The notes beneath the pieces are model-generated. The model was given only the letters and a program-made list of their open reading frames with translations. It was not told where the DNA came from and did no database searches. From assembly GCF_946479755.1 (NCBI RefSeq), contig NZ_CAMLHC010000008.1, forward strand, positions 211,624-275,623: 64,000 nt of DNA. The letters are read 5' to 3'. This DNA is from an uncultured Chitinophaga sp. (GTDB lineage Bacteria > Bacteroidota > Bacteroidia > Chitinophagales > Chitinophagaceae). Positions 10,315-19,344 of this stretch are shown here, piece after piece. Numbering within the stretch: the first letter of the stretch is position 1; every line of letters starts with the position of its first letter. The position numbers were made by a program, and so were the translations under genes.

Positions 10315-13300
10315 ATGAAAAGATGGTTATACATGCTATTGCTGTTGTCTTATGCCTACGGCAGCTCGGCGCAATCCCTTCCGCTGAAGGGGAAGGTGCT
10401 GGATGAAGGTGGGCAACCGCTGCCGGGCGTAACGGTAAAAGTGCTGGGCACCTCCTCCGGCACCAGCACCGATCCCAAAGGCGATTTTTCGCTGAACACC
10501 CCCGCCGGCGCCCGGTTGGTTTTCAGCTTCGTCGGCTATCGACCCGACACCATATCGATCGGTCATCAAACCTTTATCCAGGTGTCGCTGAAAACCAATG
10601 TGTCTTCCCTCAGTGATGTAGTGGTCGTAGGTTACGGCACCCAGAAAAAAGTGAACCTGACCGGCGCCGTGACCCAGGTGTCTGCCAAAGCGCTGGAAAA
10701 CCGTCCGCTGCCCAACCTGAGCCAGGGGCTGCAGGGCGTAGTGCCCAACCTCAACCTCGTGCCCGGCGATGGTAAGCCTACACAGGCCCCTGCCTATAAC
10801 GTCCGCGGCATCACTTCCATCGGGCAGGGCGGCAACGCGCTTGTGCTCATCGATGGCGTGGAGGGAGACCCGAGCATGCTCAATCCCGCCGACGTTACCA
10901 GTGTTACCGTACTGAAAGACGCAGCCTCTGCTGCCATTTACGGCGCACGCGGTGCCTTCGGCGTAGTATTGTTCACCACCAAAACACCGGTGAAAGACAA
11001 ACTGAGCGTGACCTATTCCACCAACTACTCCCTGAAAAAGCCCACGACCGTGCCTAATGTGGTCAGCGACGGCTATGAGTACGCCAAAAATTTCAACGAA
11101 GCCTGGACCGCCTGGAACGACTATTCACAGGTACCGCAGAATATCAACAAAACACAGCCTTTCTCCCAGGCCTACCTGGCTGCGCTGAAAGAGCGCGCGG
11201 AAAATCCGGACCTGCCGAAAACGATCATCAACGGTGCCGGTAACTACGAGTATTATGGTAATACCGACTGGTATGGCCTGCTGTATAAAGATCACACCAG
11301 CGCCACGGAACATAACCTCTCCGTTTCCGGCAGCAGCGGTAAAGCCAGTTATTACCTCACCGGCAGGTATTATGGCCAGGAAGGCTTGTTCCGCTTTAAC
11401 TCAGACGACTATAAGATGTACAACCTGCGGGCGAAAGGCGCTATTCAACTGTTCCCTTTCCTGAATGTATACAACAGCACCGAGTTCTCCAGCAGGGATT
11501 ATCACAACCCGCTCAACGTCGGTGAAGGCGGCGGTATCTGGCGCAACCTCGCCGACGAAGGGCACCCCTCCTCCATGCTCTTCAACCCGGACGGCACCCT
11601 TACCTACTCTGCCGCCTATACGGTAGGTGATTTCTTCTACGGTAAAAATGGCGTTGACCTCAATAAACAGGTGTTCAGAAATACCACCGGCTTCTCGGCA
11701 GATATATATAAGGACAAGCTGCGGCTGAAAGGTGACTTCACTGTACAAAACACGGCCGATAACCAAAAACGTTTACGCGTGCCCGTTCCCTACAGCAACG
11801 CACCGGGCGTCATCGCCTACGTAGGCCTGGGATATAATGATCTCATGATGAGTAATTATAATACCCTCTATCTGGCTTCCAATATCTATACAGAATATGA
11901 AACCCGCTTTGGCGATGCCCATTACTTCAAAGCCATGGCTGGTTTCAACTACGAACAATCTACCTATAAAGGGTTCTCTACTACCCGTAACGGTCTTGTG
12001 TACAGCGATGCCAAAGACATGAACCTGGCGCTCGGCACCAATATCGCCACTGCCGGCGGATATGAACGCTGGGCTATCATGGGTGAGTTCTTCCGGTTGA
12101 ACTACGCTTATAAAGACCGCTACCTGCTGGAAGTCAACGGCCGCTACGATGGCTCGTCAAAGTTCCCTTCCAGCCAGCGCTACGCTTTCTTCCCCTCAGT
12201 ATCCGCCGGCTGGCGCCTCTCTAAAGAAGCTTTCTGGCACCTTCCGGAAACAGCGATTTCTGATCTGAAAATCAGGGGCTCCTACGGTTCTCTCGGTAAT
12301 GGTAATATCAAATCCTACGCCTTCCAGGAGAAACTGGAGATCAAACAATCCGGCAGGGTGATCAACGGCGTGCGGCCACAACAGACTACCCAACCGGTAG
12401 TGCTGCCTGACGGCCTCACCTGGGAAACGTCTACCACCCGCAACCTCGGCCTGGACGTGGCTGCACTGAGCAACCGCCTCACTTTTACCGGCGACATATA
12501 CACGCGGGTGACGAAAAACATGTTCACCGTTGGCCAGACGCTGCCGGCCGTTTTCGGTACAGACGTGCCCAAAGGCAACTATGCCGATCTGAAAACCAAT
12601 GGATGGGAAATTGCACTCGGCTGGCGCGATCAGTTCAACGTAGCATCTAAACCGCTGCACTACAGTGTTAACGCCACTCTGGCCAACTACAGCGCAGTGA
12701 TCACCAAATACAATAACACCAACGATAAGCTGACAGACTGGTATACCGGTAAAAAAGTAGGTGAGATCTGGGGGTATGTCAACGACGGCTACTGGACCCA
12801 GGAAAACTACAAAGCAGCTGCCAAAGCGCAGGCGCTCTTCAAGGCTTCCAACTCCGGTCAGTGGCTGCCCGGCGACATCCGGTTTAAAGACCTCAACGGT
12901 GATGGGATCATTAACAACGGCGCTAATACCCTGAGCAACCATGGCGATCTTACCATCATCGGCGACTCGCTGCCGCACTATACTTACGGCATTAATCTCA
13001 GCGCCGACTGGAACAATATCTTCTTCAGCGTTTTCTTCCAGGGCGTTGGCCAGCAGAACTGGTGGCCCGGAGCAGAGTCTGATGTTTTCTGGGGACAGTA
13101 CAACAGGCCTTACAACTATATGCCTAAATCACAGATCGGCAACATCTGGTCTGAAGACAACCAGGATGCTTACTTCCCGCGCTACCGCGGCTATGTGGCA
13201 CAGAACGGCGCCGGTGAGCTCAAAGCGCAGCAGTCCAAATACCTGCAGAATGTGGCCTACATCCGACTGAAAAACATACAGGTCGGCTACAACCTGCCCA

Positions 13301-13515
13301 AAGCGCTGATTTCAAGGGCAAAACTCAACGCTGCCAGGGTATTCCTGTCTGCCGAAAATCTCTGGTCCTGGTCCCCGATGTACCGCATCACCCGTGACCT
13401 CGACGTGGAAAGCATCGGCCGCTCCGACACTGTTACCGATTCCGGTAACTCCGGCAACGGGAACAACTACCCCATTCTGAAAAGCTTTACGCTGGGCCTC
13501 AGTGTCACGCTTTGA
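10315..13515 (+). CDS. SusC/RagA family TonB-dependent outer-membrane receptor
   Basis: 1066 aa from the ATG at 10315; the earlier in-frame TTG at 10267 is rejected because MKRWLYMLLLLSYAYGSSAQ is a textbook signal peptide. Residues about 22-105 form a carboxypeptidase-regulatory-like domain (GKVLDEGGQPLPGVTVKVLG). A SusC-type DVVVVGYGTQKK segment follows, then the plug (VRGITSIG, LVLIDGVEGD, VTVLKDAASAAIYGARGAFG) and a C-terminal 22-strand barrel ending in SFTLGLSVTL. It imports oligosaccharides across the outer membrane with the SusD lipoprotein encoded 31 nt downstream, using TonB energy. The neighbouring GH92 gene suggests a mannose-containing substrate; this is inference. Confidence 0.95.
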   Translation: MKRWLYMLLLLSYAYGSSAQSLPLKGKVLDEGGQPLPGVTVKVLGTSSGTSTDPKGDFSLNTPAGARLVFSFVGYRPDTISIGHQTFIQVSLKTNVSSLSDVVVVGYGTQKKVNLTGAVTQVSAKALENRPLPNLSQGLQGVVPNLNLVPGDGKPTQAPAYNVRGITSIGQGGNALVLIDGVEGDPSMLNPADVTSVTVLKDAASAAIYGARGAFGVVLFTTKTPVKDKLSVTYSTNYSLKKPTTVPNVVSDGYEYAKNFNEAWTAWNDYSQVPQNINKTQPFSQAYLAALKERAENPDLPKTIINGAGNYEYYGNTDWYGLLYKDHTSATEHNLSVSGSSGKASYYLTGRYYGQEGLFRFNSDDYKMYNLRAKGAIQLFPFLNVYNSTEFSSRDYHNPLNVGEGGGIWRNLADEGHPSSMLFNPDGTLTYSAAYTVGDFFYGKNGVDLNKQVFRNTTGFSADIYKDKLRLKGDFTVQNTADNQKRLRVPVPYSNAPGVIAYVGLGYNDLMMSNYNTLYLASNIYTEYETRFGDAHYFKAMAGFNYEQSTYKGFSTTRNGLVYSDAKDMNLALGTNIATAGGYERWAIMGEFFRLNYAYKDRYLLEVNGRYDGSSKFPSSQRYAFFPSVSAGWRLSKEAFWHLPETAISDLKIRGSYGSLGNGNIKSYAFQEKLEIKQSGRVINGVRPQQTTQPVVLPDGLTWETSTTRNLGLDVAALSNRLTFTGDIYTRVTKNMFTVGQTLPAVFGTDVPKGNYADLKTNGWEIALGWRDQFNVASKPLHYSVNATLANYSAVITKYNNTNDKLTDWYTGKKVGEIWGYVNDGYWTQENYKAAAKAQALFKASNSGQWLPGDIRFKDLNGDGIINNGANTLSNHGDLTIIGDSLPHYTYGINLSADWNNIFFSVFFQGVGQQNWWPGAESDVFWGQYNRPYNYMPKSQIGNIWSEDNQDAYFPRYRGYVAQNGAGELKAQQSKYLQNVAYIRLKNIQVGYNLPKALISRAKLNAARVFLSAENLWSWSPMYRITRDLDVESIGRSDTVTDSGNSGNGNNYPILKSFTLGLSVTL

Positions 13516-13546
13516 TCATCATCGCTTACTATTAAAAGGATAAACT

Positions 13547-15358
13547 ATGCAACAATATAAAAACGCACTTTCCAAAAGGCTTAGCTGGCTGGGGCTGGTG
13601 CTGACGGCATGGGTGCTCACCGGAAGTTGCTCCAAAAACCTGGACCAGGTACCGGTAGATACGGCCACTAAAGACGCGATCTTCGGCAGTGAAGACGGAA
13701 TGAAACTATACTCCAATTCTTTCTATGATGTGCTGCCGGGCATCAACGATATCTATAAGGCGGATAATATGGCGGACTACAGCGCCGTCAACGCCGTGCC
13801 CGACTTCCTGCGCCAGGGTGCTTATACCTCCAGGATCGCTACCGGATGGGACTGGAAGAACCTGCGTAACATCAACTATTTTATTGCTAACTGCAACAAT
13901 CCGAAAATACCGCAGGCAGTCAGGAACAACTACCTCGGACTGGCCCGTTTCTTCCGTGCCTGGTTTTATTTCGACAAGGTGAAACGATTTGGTAACGTGC
14001 CCTGGATAGGGAAACCATTTGAGGTAAACGACGGGAACCTGTACGCCGGCCGCGATCCGCGCACGCTCATCATGGACTCGGTAGTGGCGGACCTCGATTT
14101 CGCTGCCGCTAATATCACATTGGCCAACGATCCTTCCTGCAGCCAGATCACCAAAAATGTGGTCCTCGGGTTTAAGTCAAGGGTATGCCTGTTTGAAGGA
14201 ACTTTCCGCAGGTACCAGACGTCCTACAACCTGATGGCTACCGCGCCCGAATGGCTGAAAGCTGCGGCTGCCGCCGCAAAGGCGGTAATGGACAGTAAAG
14301 CTTTCTCGCTGAACCAGGGTGGCGGTGCTACCCAGTCCTACCGCCAGCTGTTTATCAGCAACGCGCCGGTAGCAGCCGAAGTGATGCTCGCCAATATCGC
14401 CAGCGCCAGTCTCGGTGTATTCAACGATGCCAACTGGTGGTATACCAGCTCTACCTATGGCGCGCGCCTGAGCTTCACGCGTACGTTTATCAATACCTAC
14501 CTGAATATCGACGGTACGCCCTTTACCAATATCAACCGTTATGATACGCTGCCGTTTTTCAAAGAAACGGAGGGGCGCGATAAACGCCTGCAGCAGACGA
14601 TCCGTATGAGCGGGTATACCCGCTCCAGCAACGGTGCAACTATTGCGGCGCCCCCGGTATTTTCGTATGTGTATACCGGTTATATGCCGATCAAATGGAG
14701 CCTGGACGATGCTTTCTTTGATAACGGCGCCAATAATACCAATGCGATCAGCCTGATGCGCTACGCCGAAATTCTGCTCAACTATGCCGAGGCACAAGCC
14801 GAGCTGGGCCTGCTGTCGGACGACGACTGGAGCAAAACCGTGGGCGCTTTGCGTGCACGCGCCGGTATCACCAGCGGCACAACAGCCAGGCCGGTTACCG
14901 TAGACGCCTATATGAAAACTAACTACTTCACTGACATCACAGACCCTTCGCTGATGGAAATCAGAAGAGAAAGAGGGATCGAGCTGGTGCTCGAAGGTTT
15001 CCGCTTCTATGATCTCGTAAGGTGGAAAAAAGGCGACCTGCTGGCTAAGTCATGGAACGGTATGTACGTACCTGCGCTGGACGTACCTATGGACCTCAAC
15101 GGCGATGGTGTGAATGATGTGTACTTCTACAAAACACCGCCGGCCAATCAGCAGAAAGGGATTACCTATATCAACGTGTCGGAGGTGGCCAACAACGTCA
15201 CGAACCCGCAGCAGCTGAGTAACGGCAATTCCGGCGAAATCCACTGGCTGGATAACGTACAGAAGGAATGGAAAGATTACAAGTATCTTTATCCTGTTCC
15301 TTATACAGACCTTCAGTTGAATCCCAAGCTGGGACAGAATCCTGGCTGGGAGGAATAG
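13547..15358 (+). CDS. SusD/RagB family glycan-binding lipoprotein
   Basis: 603 aa. The N-terminus has a signal peptide with lipobox LTGSC (Cys28), so the protein is a surface lipoprotein. SusD hallmarks follow: an N-terminal segment listing D-A-I-F-G-S-E-D-G, the TPR-like RFFRAWFYFDKVKRFGNVPW region at about 130-150, RYAEILLNYAEAQAELG, and the C-terminal IRRERGIELVLEGFRFYDLV motif. It forms the hinged lid on the SusC receptor encoded just upstream and captures the glycan. The EEP gene begins 23 nt later, so susC, susD and the EEP gene look like one operon. Confidence 0.95.
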   Translation: MQQYKNALSKRLSWLGLVLTAWVLTGSCSKNLDQVPVDTATKDAIFGSEDGMKLYSNSFYDVLPGINDIYKADNMADYSAVNAVPDFLRQGAYTSRIATGWDWKNLRNINYFIANCNNPKIPQAVRNNYLGLARFFRAWFYFDKVKRFGNVPWIGKPFEVNDGNLYAGRDPRTLIMDSVVADLDFAAANITLANDPSCSQITKNVVLGFKSRVCLFEGTFRRYQTSYNLMATAPEWLKAAAAAAKAVMDSKAFSLNQGGGATQSYRQLFISNAPVAAEVMLANIASASLGVFNDANWWYTSSTYGARLSFTRTFINTYLNIDGTPFTNINRYDTLPFFKETEGRDKRLQQTIRMSGYTRSSNGATIAAPPVFSYVYTGYMPIKWSLDDAFFDNGANNTNAISLMRYAEILLNYAEAQAELGLLSDDDWSKTVGALRARAGITSGTTARPVTVDAYMKTNYFTDITDPSLMEIRRERGIELVLEGFRFYDLVRWKKGDLLAKSWNGMYVPALDVPMDLNGDGVNDVYFYKTPPANQQKGITYINVSEVANNVTNPQQLSNGNSGEIHWLDNVQKEWKDYKYLYPVPYTDLQLNPKLGQNPGWEE

Positions 15359-15381
15359 TTGATCATTAAAAAAAGTTTCTC

Positions 15382-16305
15382 ATGAAGAAAGTTGTTTTCT
15401 CATTTTTTGTGGCGTTGTTGTGGCTGGCAGAAACGGTAACGGCTCAACGGATAAACGTGGCCACGTATAACATGCGCAACGATAATAACAAGGAAGATTC
15501 ATTGCGGGGAGATGGCTGGGGACAAAGGTTCCCGGTGATCGCTTCCCTGGTCCGGTTCCATGACTTTGATATTTTCGGCACACAGGAGTGTTTGTACCAC
15601 CAGTTGGTGAATGTGAAAGACAGCCTGCCAGGTTACGATTTTATCGGCATCGGCCGTGATGATGGAAAACGTGGTGGTGAGCATTCTGCGATCTTCTATA
15701 AAACAGGTCGTTTTCAGTTGCTGAGCCATGGCGACTTCTGGCTGTCGACCGTTACCGACAGGCCCAATAAGGGCTGGGATGCGGTACTGCCAAGAATTTG
15801 TTCCTGGGGGCAGTTTAAGGACAAGCAAACAGGTTTTGTGTTTTATTTCTTTAACCTGCATATGGACCATGTGGGCGTGGTGGCCCGCGCAGAAAGTGCG
15901 AAGCTGGTGCTGGCGAAGGTGAAAGAGATTGCCGGTAACAAACCTGCGTTACTGACAGGCGATTTCAATGTGGACCAGCATAGCGAGTCTTACGGCGTTA
16001 TCCACAACTCCGGCGTGATGAAGGACGCCTACGAGGTGACGGCGGTACGGTACGCGCTGAATGGAACGTTCAATTCGTTTAAAAGCGATAGCAAAACCGA
16101 CAGCCGTATCGATCATATCTTCCTGACAAAACAATTTAAGGTCAGCCGGTATGGCATACTGACGGACACCTATCGCACTAAGCGTCCGGAAGAAGTTGCG
16201 GCAGATGCTGCTAATTTTCCCAAAGAGGTGAAGCTCTCGAAGTACATTGCCAGAGAGCCCTCCGATCATTTTCCGGTGATGGCCGTGCTCGAGTACGGTA
16301 GGTAA
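15382..16305 (+). CDS. Secreted endonuclease/exonuclease/phosphatase (EEP) family protein
   Basis: 307 aa with a signal peptide (residues 1-21, ending VTAQ). The full EEP active-site series is visible: NVATYNMRND (Asn), GTQE (metal-binding Glu), FNLHMDHVG, LLTGDFNVD (Asp/Asn), RIDHIFL and EPSDHFPVMA (catalytic Asp-His). The fold covers nucleases, sphingomyelinases, inositol-phosphate phosphatases and similar phosphodiesterases. Secretion and its place in a SusCD/GH92 operon argue against a DNA-repair role and for removal of phosphate or a phosphodiester from the imported glycan, for example a phosphomannan. The substrate is inferred. A strong hairpin follows the stop codon. Confidence 0.85.
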   Translation: MKKVVFSFFVALLWLAETVTAQRINVATYNMRNDNNKEDSLRGDGWGQRFPVIASLVRFHDFDIFGTQECLYHQLVNVKDSLPGYDFIGIGRDDGKRGGEHSAIFYKTGRFQLLSHGDFWLSTVTDRPNKGWDAVLPRICSWGQFKDKQTGFVFYFFNLHMDHVGVVARAESAKLVLAKVKEIAGNKPALLTGDFNVDQHSESYGVIHNSGVMKDAYEVTAVRYALNGTFNSFKSDSKTDSRIDHIFLTKQFKVSRYGILTDTYRTKRPEEVAADAANFPKEVKLSKYIAREPSDHFPVMAVLEYGR

Positions 16306-16325
16306 CCCCCTTTAACTGTTATAAC

Positions 16326-16354
16326 GGGCCCGCCTACACGGCGGGCCCTGTTTG
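16326..16354 (+). terminator. Hairpin terminator after the EEP gene
   Basis: Perfect 9-bp stem GGGCCCGCC / GGCGGGCCC, loop TACAC, followed by TGTTTGTGT. It lies only 22 bp before the GH92 start, so it may attenuate rather than fully stop transcription into that gene. Confidence 0.6.
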
Positions 16355-16369
16355 TGTAACCAGCCGCTT

Positions 16370-18544
16370 ATGCAAAAGCACTTGTTTTTTCAGTTGCTGG
16401 TAGCCCTGTCTCTTTTCGGTGGCTGCGGCCCGTCGCCCGAAGAATATATGGACCCTGCTATCGGCAACGTAGCCACGTTATTGAAACCTACCCGCCCGGT
16501 TATCCAGTTGCCCAACGAAATGGTTCGCGTATATCCGTTAAGGAGAGACGGCACCGATGACCAGATCACCGGTTTTCCGTTGCAGGTAGCGGCGCACAAC
16601 GATGGTGCGCTGTTTATCATGATGCCATCTTCCCGGCCGCTTTCTCCTGCTGCATGGCAACGCCGCTGTACTTATGATCCTGTACAGGAAGTGATACATC
16701 CCTGGTATTACAGCACGATGCTGATAGAAGACAGCATCCGCGTGGAGTTTGCGCCCGGATGTAAAACAGGCGTGTATCGTTTTTCTTTTCGGGAGAATAC
16801 CGTTCATCAGTTGTTGTTCACCGCTCCTTTAAATTTTTCGGGAAACACATTTACTGCCAGGACATTTTTTCATGGTGATGTTCCGGTGTACGTATATGGC
16901 AGATTTAATACAGCCATAACGGCAGGGCTCGTGTCAGATAGCTTATTCTATGTGCGGTTTCCGCACCAGGAGGAGCGGGAAGTGGTTTTGCAGTATGCTA
17001 TTTCCTATGTCAGCACAGAGCAGGCGAAACAGCATTTTCAAAAAGAACAGGCAGGCCGTGATATGGCGGCCATCATCGCAGCAGGGCGGCGTCGCTGGCA
17101 TGCAATAGCTGCCCAGGTACAGGTGGAAGGGGGCACGCAGGCACAGCGACGGTCATTTTATACCGCATTGTACCGTTGTCATGAGCGGATGGTCAATATC
17201 ACGGAAGAAGGTGTTTATTACAGCGGGTACAATAAGCAGGTCAACCGGGCGCGCCGGCCTTTTTATGTGGATGACGCCACGTGGGATACCTATCAGGCGT
17301 TGCATCCTTTGCGTATGATCCTGCATCCGCAGCAGGAAGAAGATATGCTGGACGCTTATGTGACGATGTATGAACAAAGCGGATGGATGCCCACCTTTCC
17401 GCGGCTGTATGGAGACCATCCCTGTATGAATGGTTTTCACAGTACTATTATTTTTCTGGATGCGTGGCGGAAGGGCTTGAAGATACCGAGGATGGCAACG
17501 GCCTACGAAGGCATGAAAAAAAATGCGCTCGCCGCAACGATGCTGCCCTGGCGCAACGGAGCTGGTGGCCCGCTGGACAGCTTTTACTATGCAAGAGGCT
17601 ACTTTCCGGCGTTGCCGCCGGGCGATACAGAAACGGTGGCTGCGGTGCATCCGTTTGAAAAGCGGCAGGCGGTGGCGGTTACCTTAGGACATAGTTATGA
17701 CGACTGGGCGTTATCGCAGCTGGCGGCGGACTTGCACCGGTATGATGACCAGCGGTTGTTTGCCGCGCGCGCAGAAAATTTCCGGCGGCTGTGGCATGAC
17801 AGTGTTCGTTTTTTTCTGCCGAAAGACAGTGCCGGCAGGTGGATCATGATCGATCCTGCATGGGATGGCGGTCCGGGCGGCCGTGATTATTACGATGAAA
17901 ACAATGGCTGGACTTATCTCTGGGCGGTGCAGCATAATATTCCGGCGCTGGTCCGGCTGATGGGTGGAGAAAAGGCTTTTGAACAGCGGCTGGACGAGCT
18001 TTTCCATACGGTGCCGGCTATGCCGCGGTATGATTTCTGGCATCGTTACCCGGATGCTACCGGCCTGGTGGGGCAATTTTCGATGGGCAATGAGCCGGGG
18101 TTTCATATTCCCTACCTGTACAACTATGTGGGTGCTGCATGGAAAACACAGCGGCGGGTGCGCATGTTGCTGGACTTATGGTTTAAAGACAATGTGTTTG
18201 GTATTCCCGGCGATGAGGACGGCGGAGGGATGAGTGCGTTTGTCGTGTTTTCCTCGTTGGGGTTTTATCCTGTTACGCCGGGCGTGCCTGTTTATGCTAT
18301 TGGCAGTCCGGTGTTCAGCAAGGCTACGGTCCGGTTACCCGGAGGTAAGCGGTTTACGGTGATTGCGCGGCAATGTTCGGTGGTGAATCAGTATATCCAG
18401 CGGGCCTGGTTGAATGGGGAAATATTGCATTCGCCTTTTTTCACGCATCAGCAGCTGATGGATGGTGGTACGCTGGTGCTGGAGATGGGGCCTTTCCCGG
18501 AGAGGCGCTGGGGCGCGAGTATCCATGCGCCGCGCTGTCCCTGA
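16370..18544 (+). CDS. GH92 family alpha-mannosidase (divergent N-terminal domain)
   Basis: 724 aa from the ATG at 16370 (the in-frame TTG at 16352 is less likely). The N-terminus is a lipoprotein signal (LLVALSLFGGCG). GH92 marks in the catalytic domain: DDATWDTYQALHPL, DENNGWTYLWAVQHN, in which Glu occupies the known general-acid position (EGNSWQYTW in relatives), GNEPGFHIPYLYNYVG, and GIPGDEDGGGMSAFVVFS then GFYPVTPG with the acidic general-base pair. The usual N-terminal GHG..FPGA motif is replaced by IGNVATLLKPTRP and LPNEMVRVYP, which marks a distinct subgroup. GH92 enzymes are calcium-dependent exo-alpha-mannosidases, so it should trim mannose from glycans taken up by the upstream SusCD pair. 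Linkage specificity cannot be told from sequence. Confidence 0.9.
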   Translation: MQKHLFFQLLVALSLFGGCGPSPEEYMDPAIGNVATLLKPTRPVIQLPNEMVRVYPLRRDGTDDQITGFPLQVAAHNDGALFIMMPSSRPLSPAAWQRRCTYDPVQEVIHPWYYSTMLIEDSIRVEFAPGCKTGVYRFSFRENTVHQLLFTAPLNFSGNTFTARTFFHGDVPVYVYGRFNTAITAGLVSDSLFYVRFPHQEEREVVLQYAISYVSTEQAKQHFQKEQAGRDMAAIIAAGRRRWHAIAAQVQVEGGTQAQRRSFYTALYRCHERMVNITEEGVYYSGYNKQVNRARRPFYVDDATWDTYQALHPLRMILHPQQEEDMLDAYVTMYEQSGWMPTFPRLYGDHPCMNGFHSTIIFLDAWRKGLKIPRMATAYEGMKKNALAATMLPWRNGAGGPLDSFYYARGYFPALPPGDTETVAAVHPFEKRQAVAVTLGHSYDDWALSQLAADLHRYDDQRLFAARAENFRRLWHDSVRFFLPKDSAGRWIMIDPAWDGGPGGRDYYDENNGWTYLWAVQHNIPALVRLMGGEKAFEQRLDELFHTVPAMPRYDFWHRYPDATGLVGQFSMGNEPGFHIPYLYNYVGAAWKTQRRVRMLLDLWFKDNVFGIPGDEDGGGMSAFVVFSSLGFYPVTPGVPVYAIGSPVFSKATVRLPGGKRFTVIARQCSVVNQYIQRAWLNGEILHSPFFTHQQLMDGGTLVLEMGPFPERRWGASIHAPRCP

Positions 18545-18550
18545 TACAAA

Positions 18551-18580
18551 TGAAAAAACCCCGCCCAAAAGAGCAGGGTC
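18551..18580 (-). terminator. Terminator between convergent genes
   Basis: Minus strand reads ACCCTGC, loop, GGCGGGGT, then TTTTTTC. The stem has one imperfect pair. It serves the minus-strand PepSY-like gene. Confidence 0.5.
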
Positions 18581-18619
18581 TGTCCTATTTATCCCTATAC
18601 CTATGAAATACGAATTTGA

Positions 18620-19084
18620 TTATTCAGTGACGGTGCCTGCGTCGTTCAACAGCACTGCTTTGTCTGCACCATTGTCCTGAATGTTTACTTTGTAGTAAGC
18701 AGCTACATCTGCTCTCTCAATTTTCCAGCCATCTTTTATGGTGGCTGCCGGATATTTTGCTTTCAGTGTACCAGCCACTGATTCCGGCAGAGTTTGTGCG
18801 TCGTATGCGCTCCTGGTGGCAATCCATTTGCCATCCGCGTCATATTCTGCTGTTGTTTGTATATTGTCTTTGTGGAAACTTACGCTCCAGTGGCCTGCAC
18901 TTGTCTTCTTCCACTTGGCGTCTGTAGTTCCGGCAAAGGTTTGATCAAAAGAACTTTTAACGGCTGCAGGTGCTTCCACCTTTTTCGCAACTGTTTTTGT
19001 TTTCTTAACTGATTTTTTTTGCTGTGCAAAAGTTATGCCGGAAGTGATCAATACTGCACAAAAAATTAACGTCAACTTTTTCAT
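18620..19084 (-). CDS. Secreted PepSY-like protein
   Basis: 154 aa. A clear signal peptide (MKKLTLIFCAVLITSGITFAQ) is followed by a short Lys/Ala linker (KKSVKKTKTVAKKVEAP) and then a PepSY-like/DUF2874 fold: F-x-x-x-F-p-x-a-x-a-x-W pattern (SSFDQTFAGTTDAKWKKTS), a beta-strand with FHKDNIQTTAEYDADGKW, and a second half KAKYPAATIKDGWKIERAD followed by a Y-y-K-V strand. Such small periplasmic proteins are common in Bacteroidota; their role is not established, and inhibition of proteases or sensing is only suggested. The gene is monocistronic and convergent with GH92. Confidence 0.75.
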   Translation of the reverse strand: MKKLTLIFCAVLITSGITFAQQKKSVKKTKTVAKKVEAPAAVKSSFDQTFAGTTDAKWKKTSAGHWSVSFHKDNIQTTAEYDADGKWIATRSAYDAQTLPESVAGTLKAKYPAATIKDGWKIERADVAAYYKVNIQDNGADKAVLLNDAGTVTE

Positions 19085-19344
19085 AAATCAAGATATGGTT
19101 TATCCGCGTTGGGTTAAAATTACTGACTTAGGTTTTTTCAATTCTTCCTGGCAAAGAGCTAAAACAATGCCAAAAACGTAAAATAAATACTCTTTATTGT
19201 AAATTACTAAAAAAATTATGAAAAAAAATTCAAAACCACCGTTTTTGGGAAAGTTGCCCCTTTAGGTGCCGTCGTATTTTCTTAACTTCGCACAATTTTA
19301 ATCAATTATTGTCTAAATAACATCAAAGGGCGGGGAATTGTTTT

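Noticed and set aside
19085..19344. T-box leader upstream of ileS
   Set aside because: No T-box consensus or anti-terminator pair visible; the spacer is plain A/T-rich sequence.
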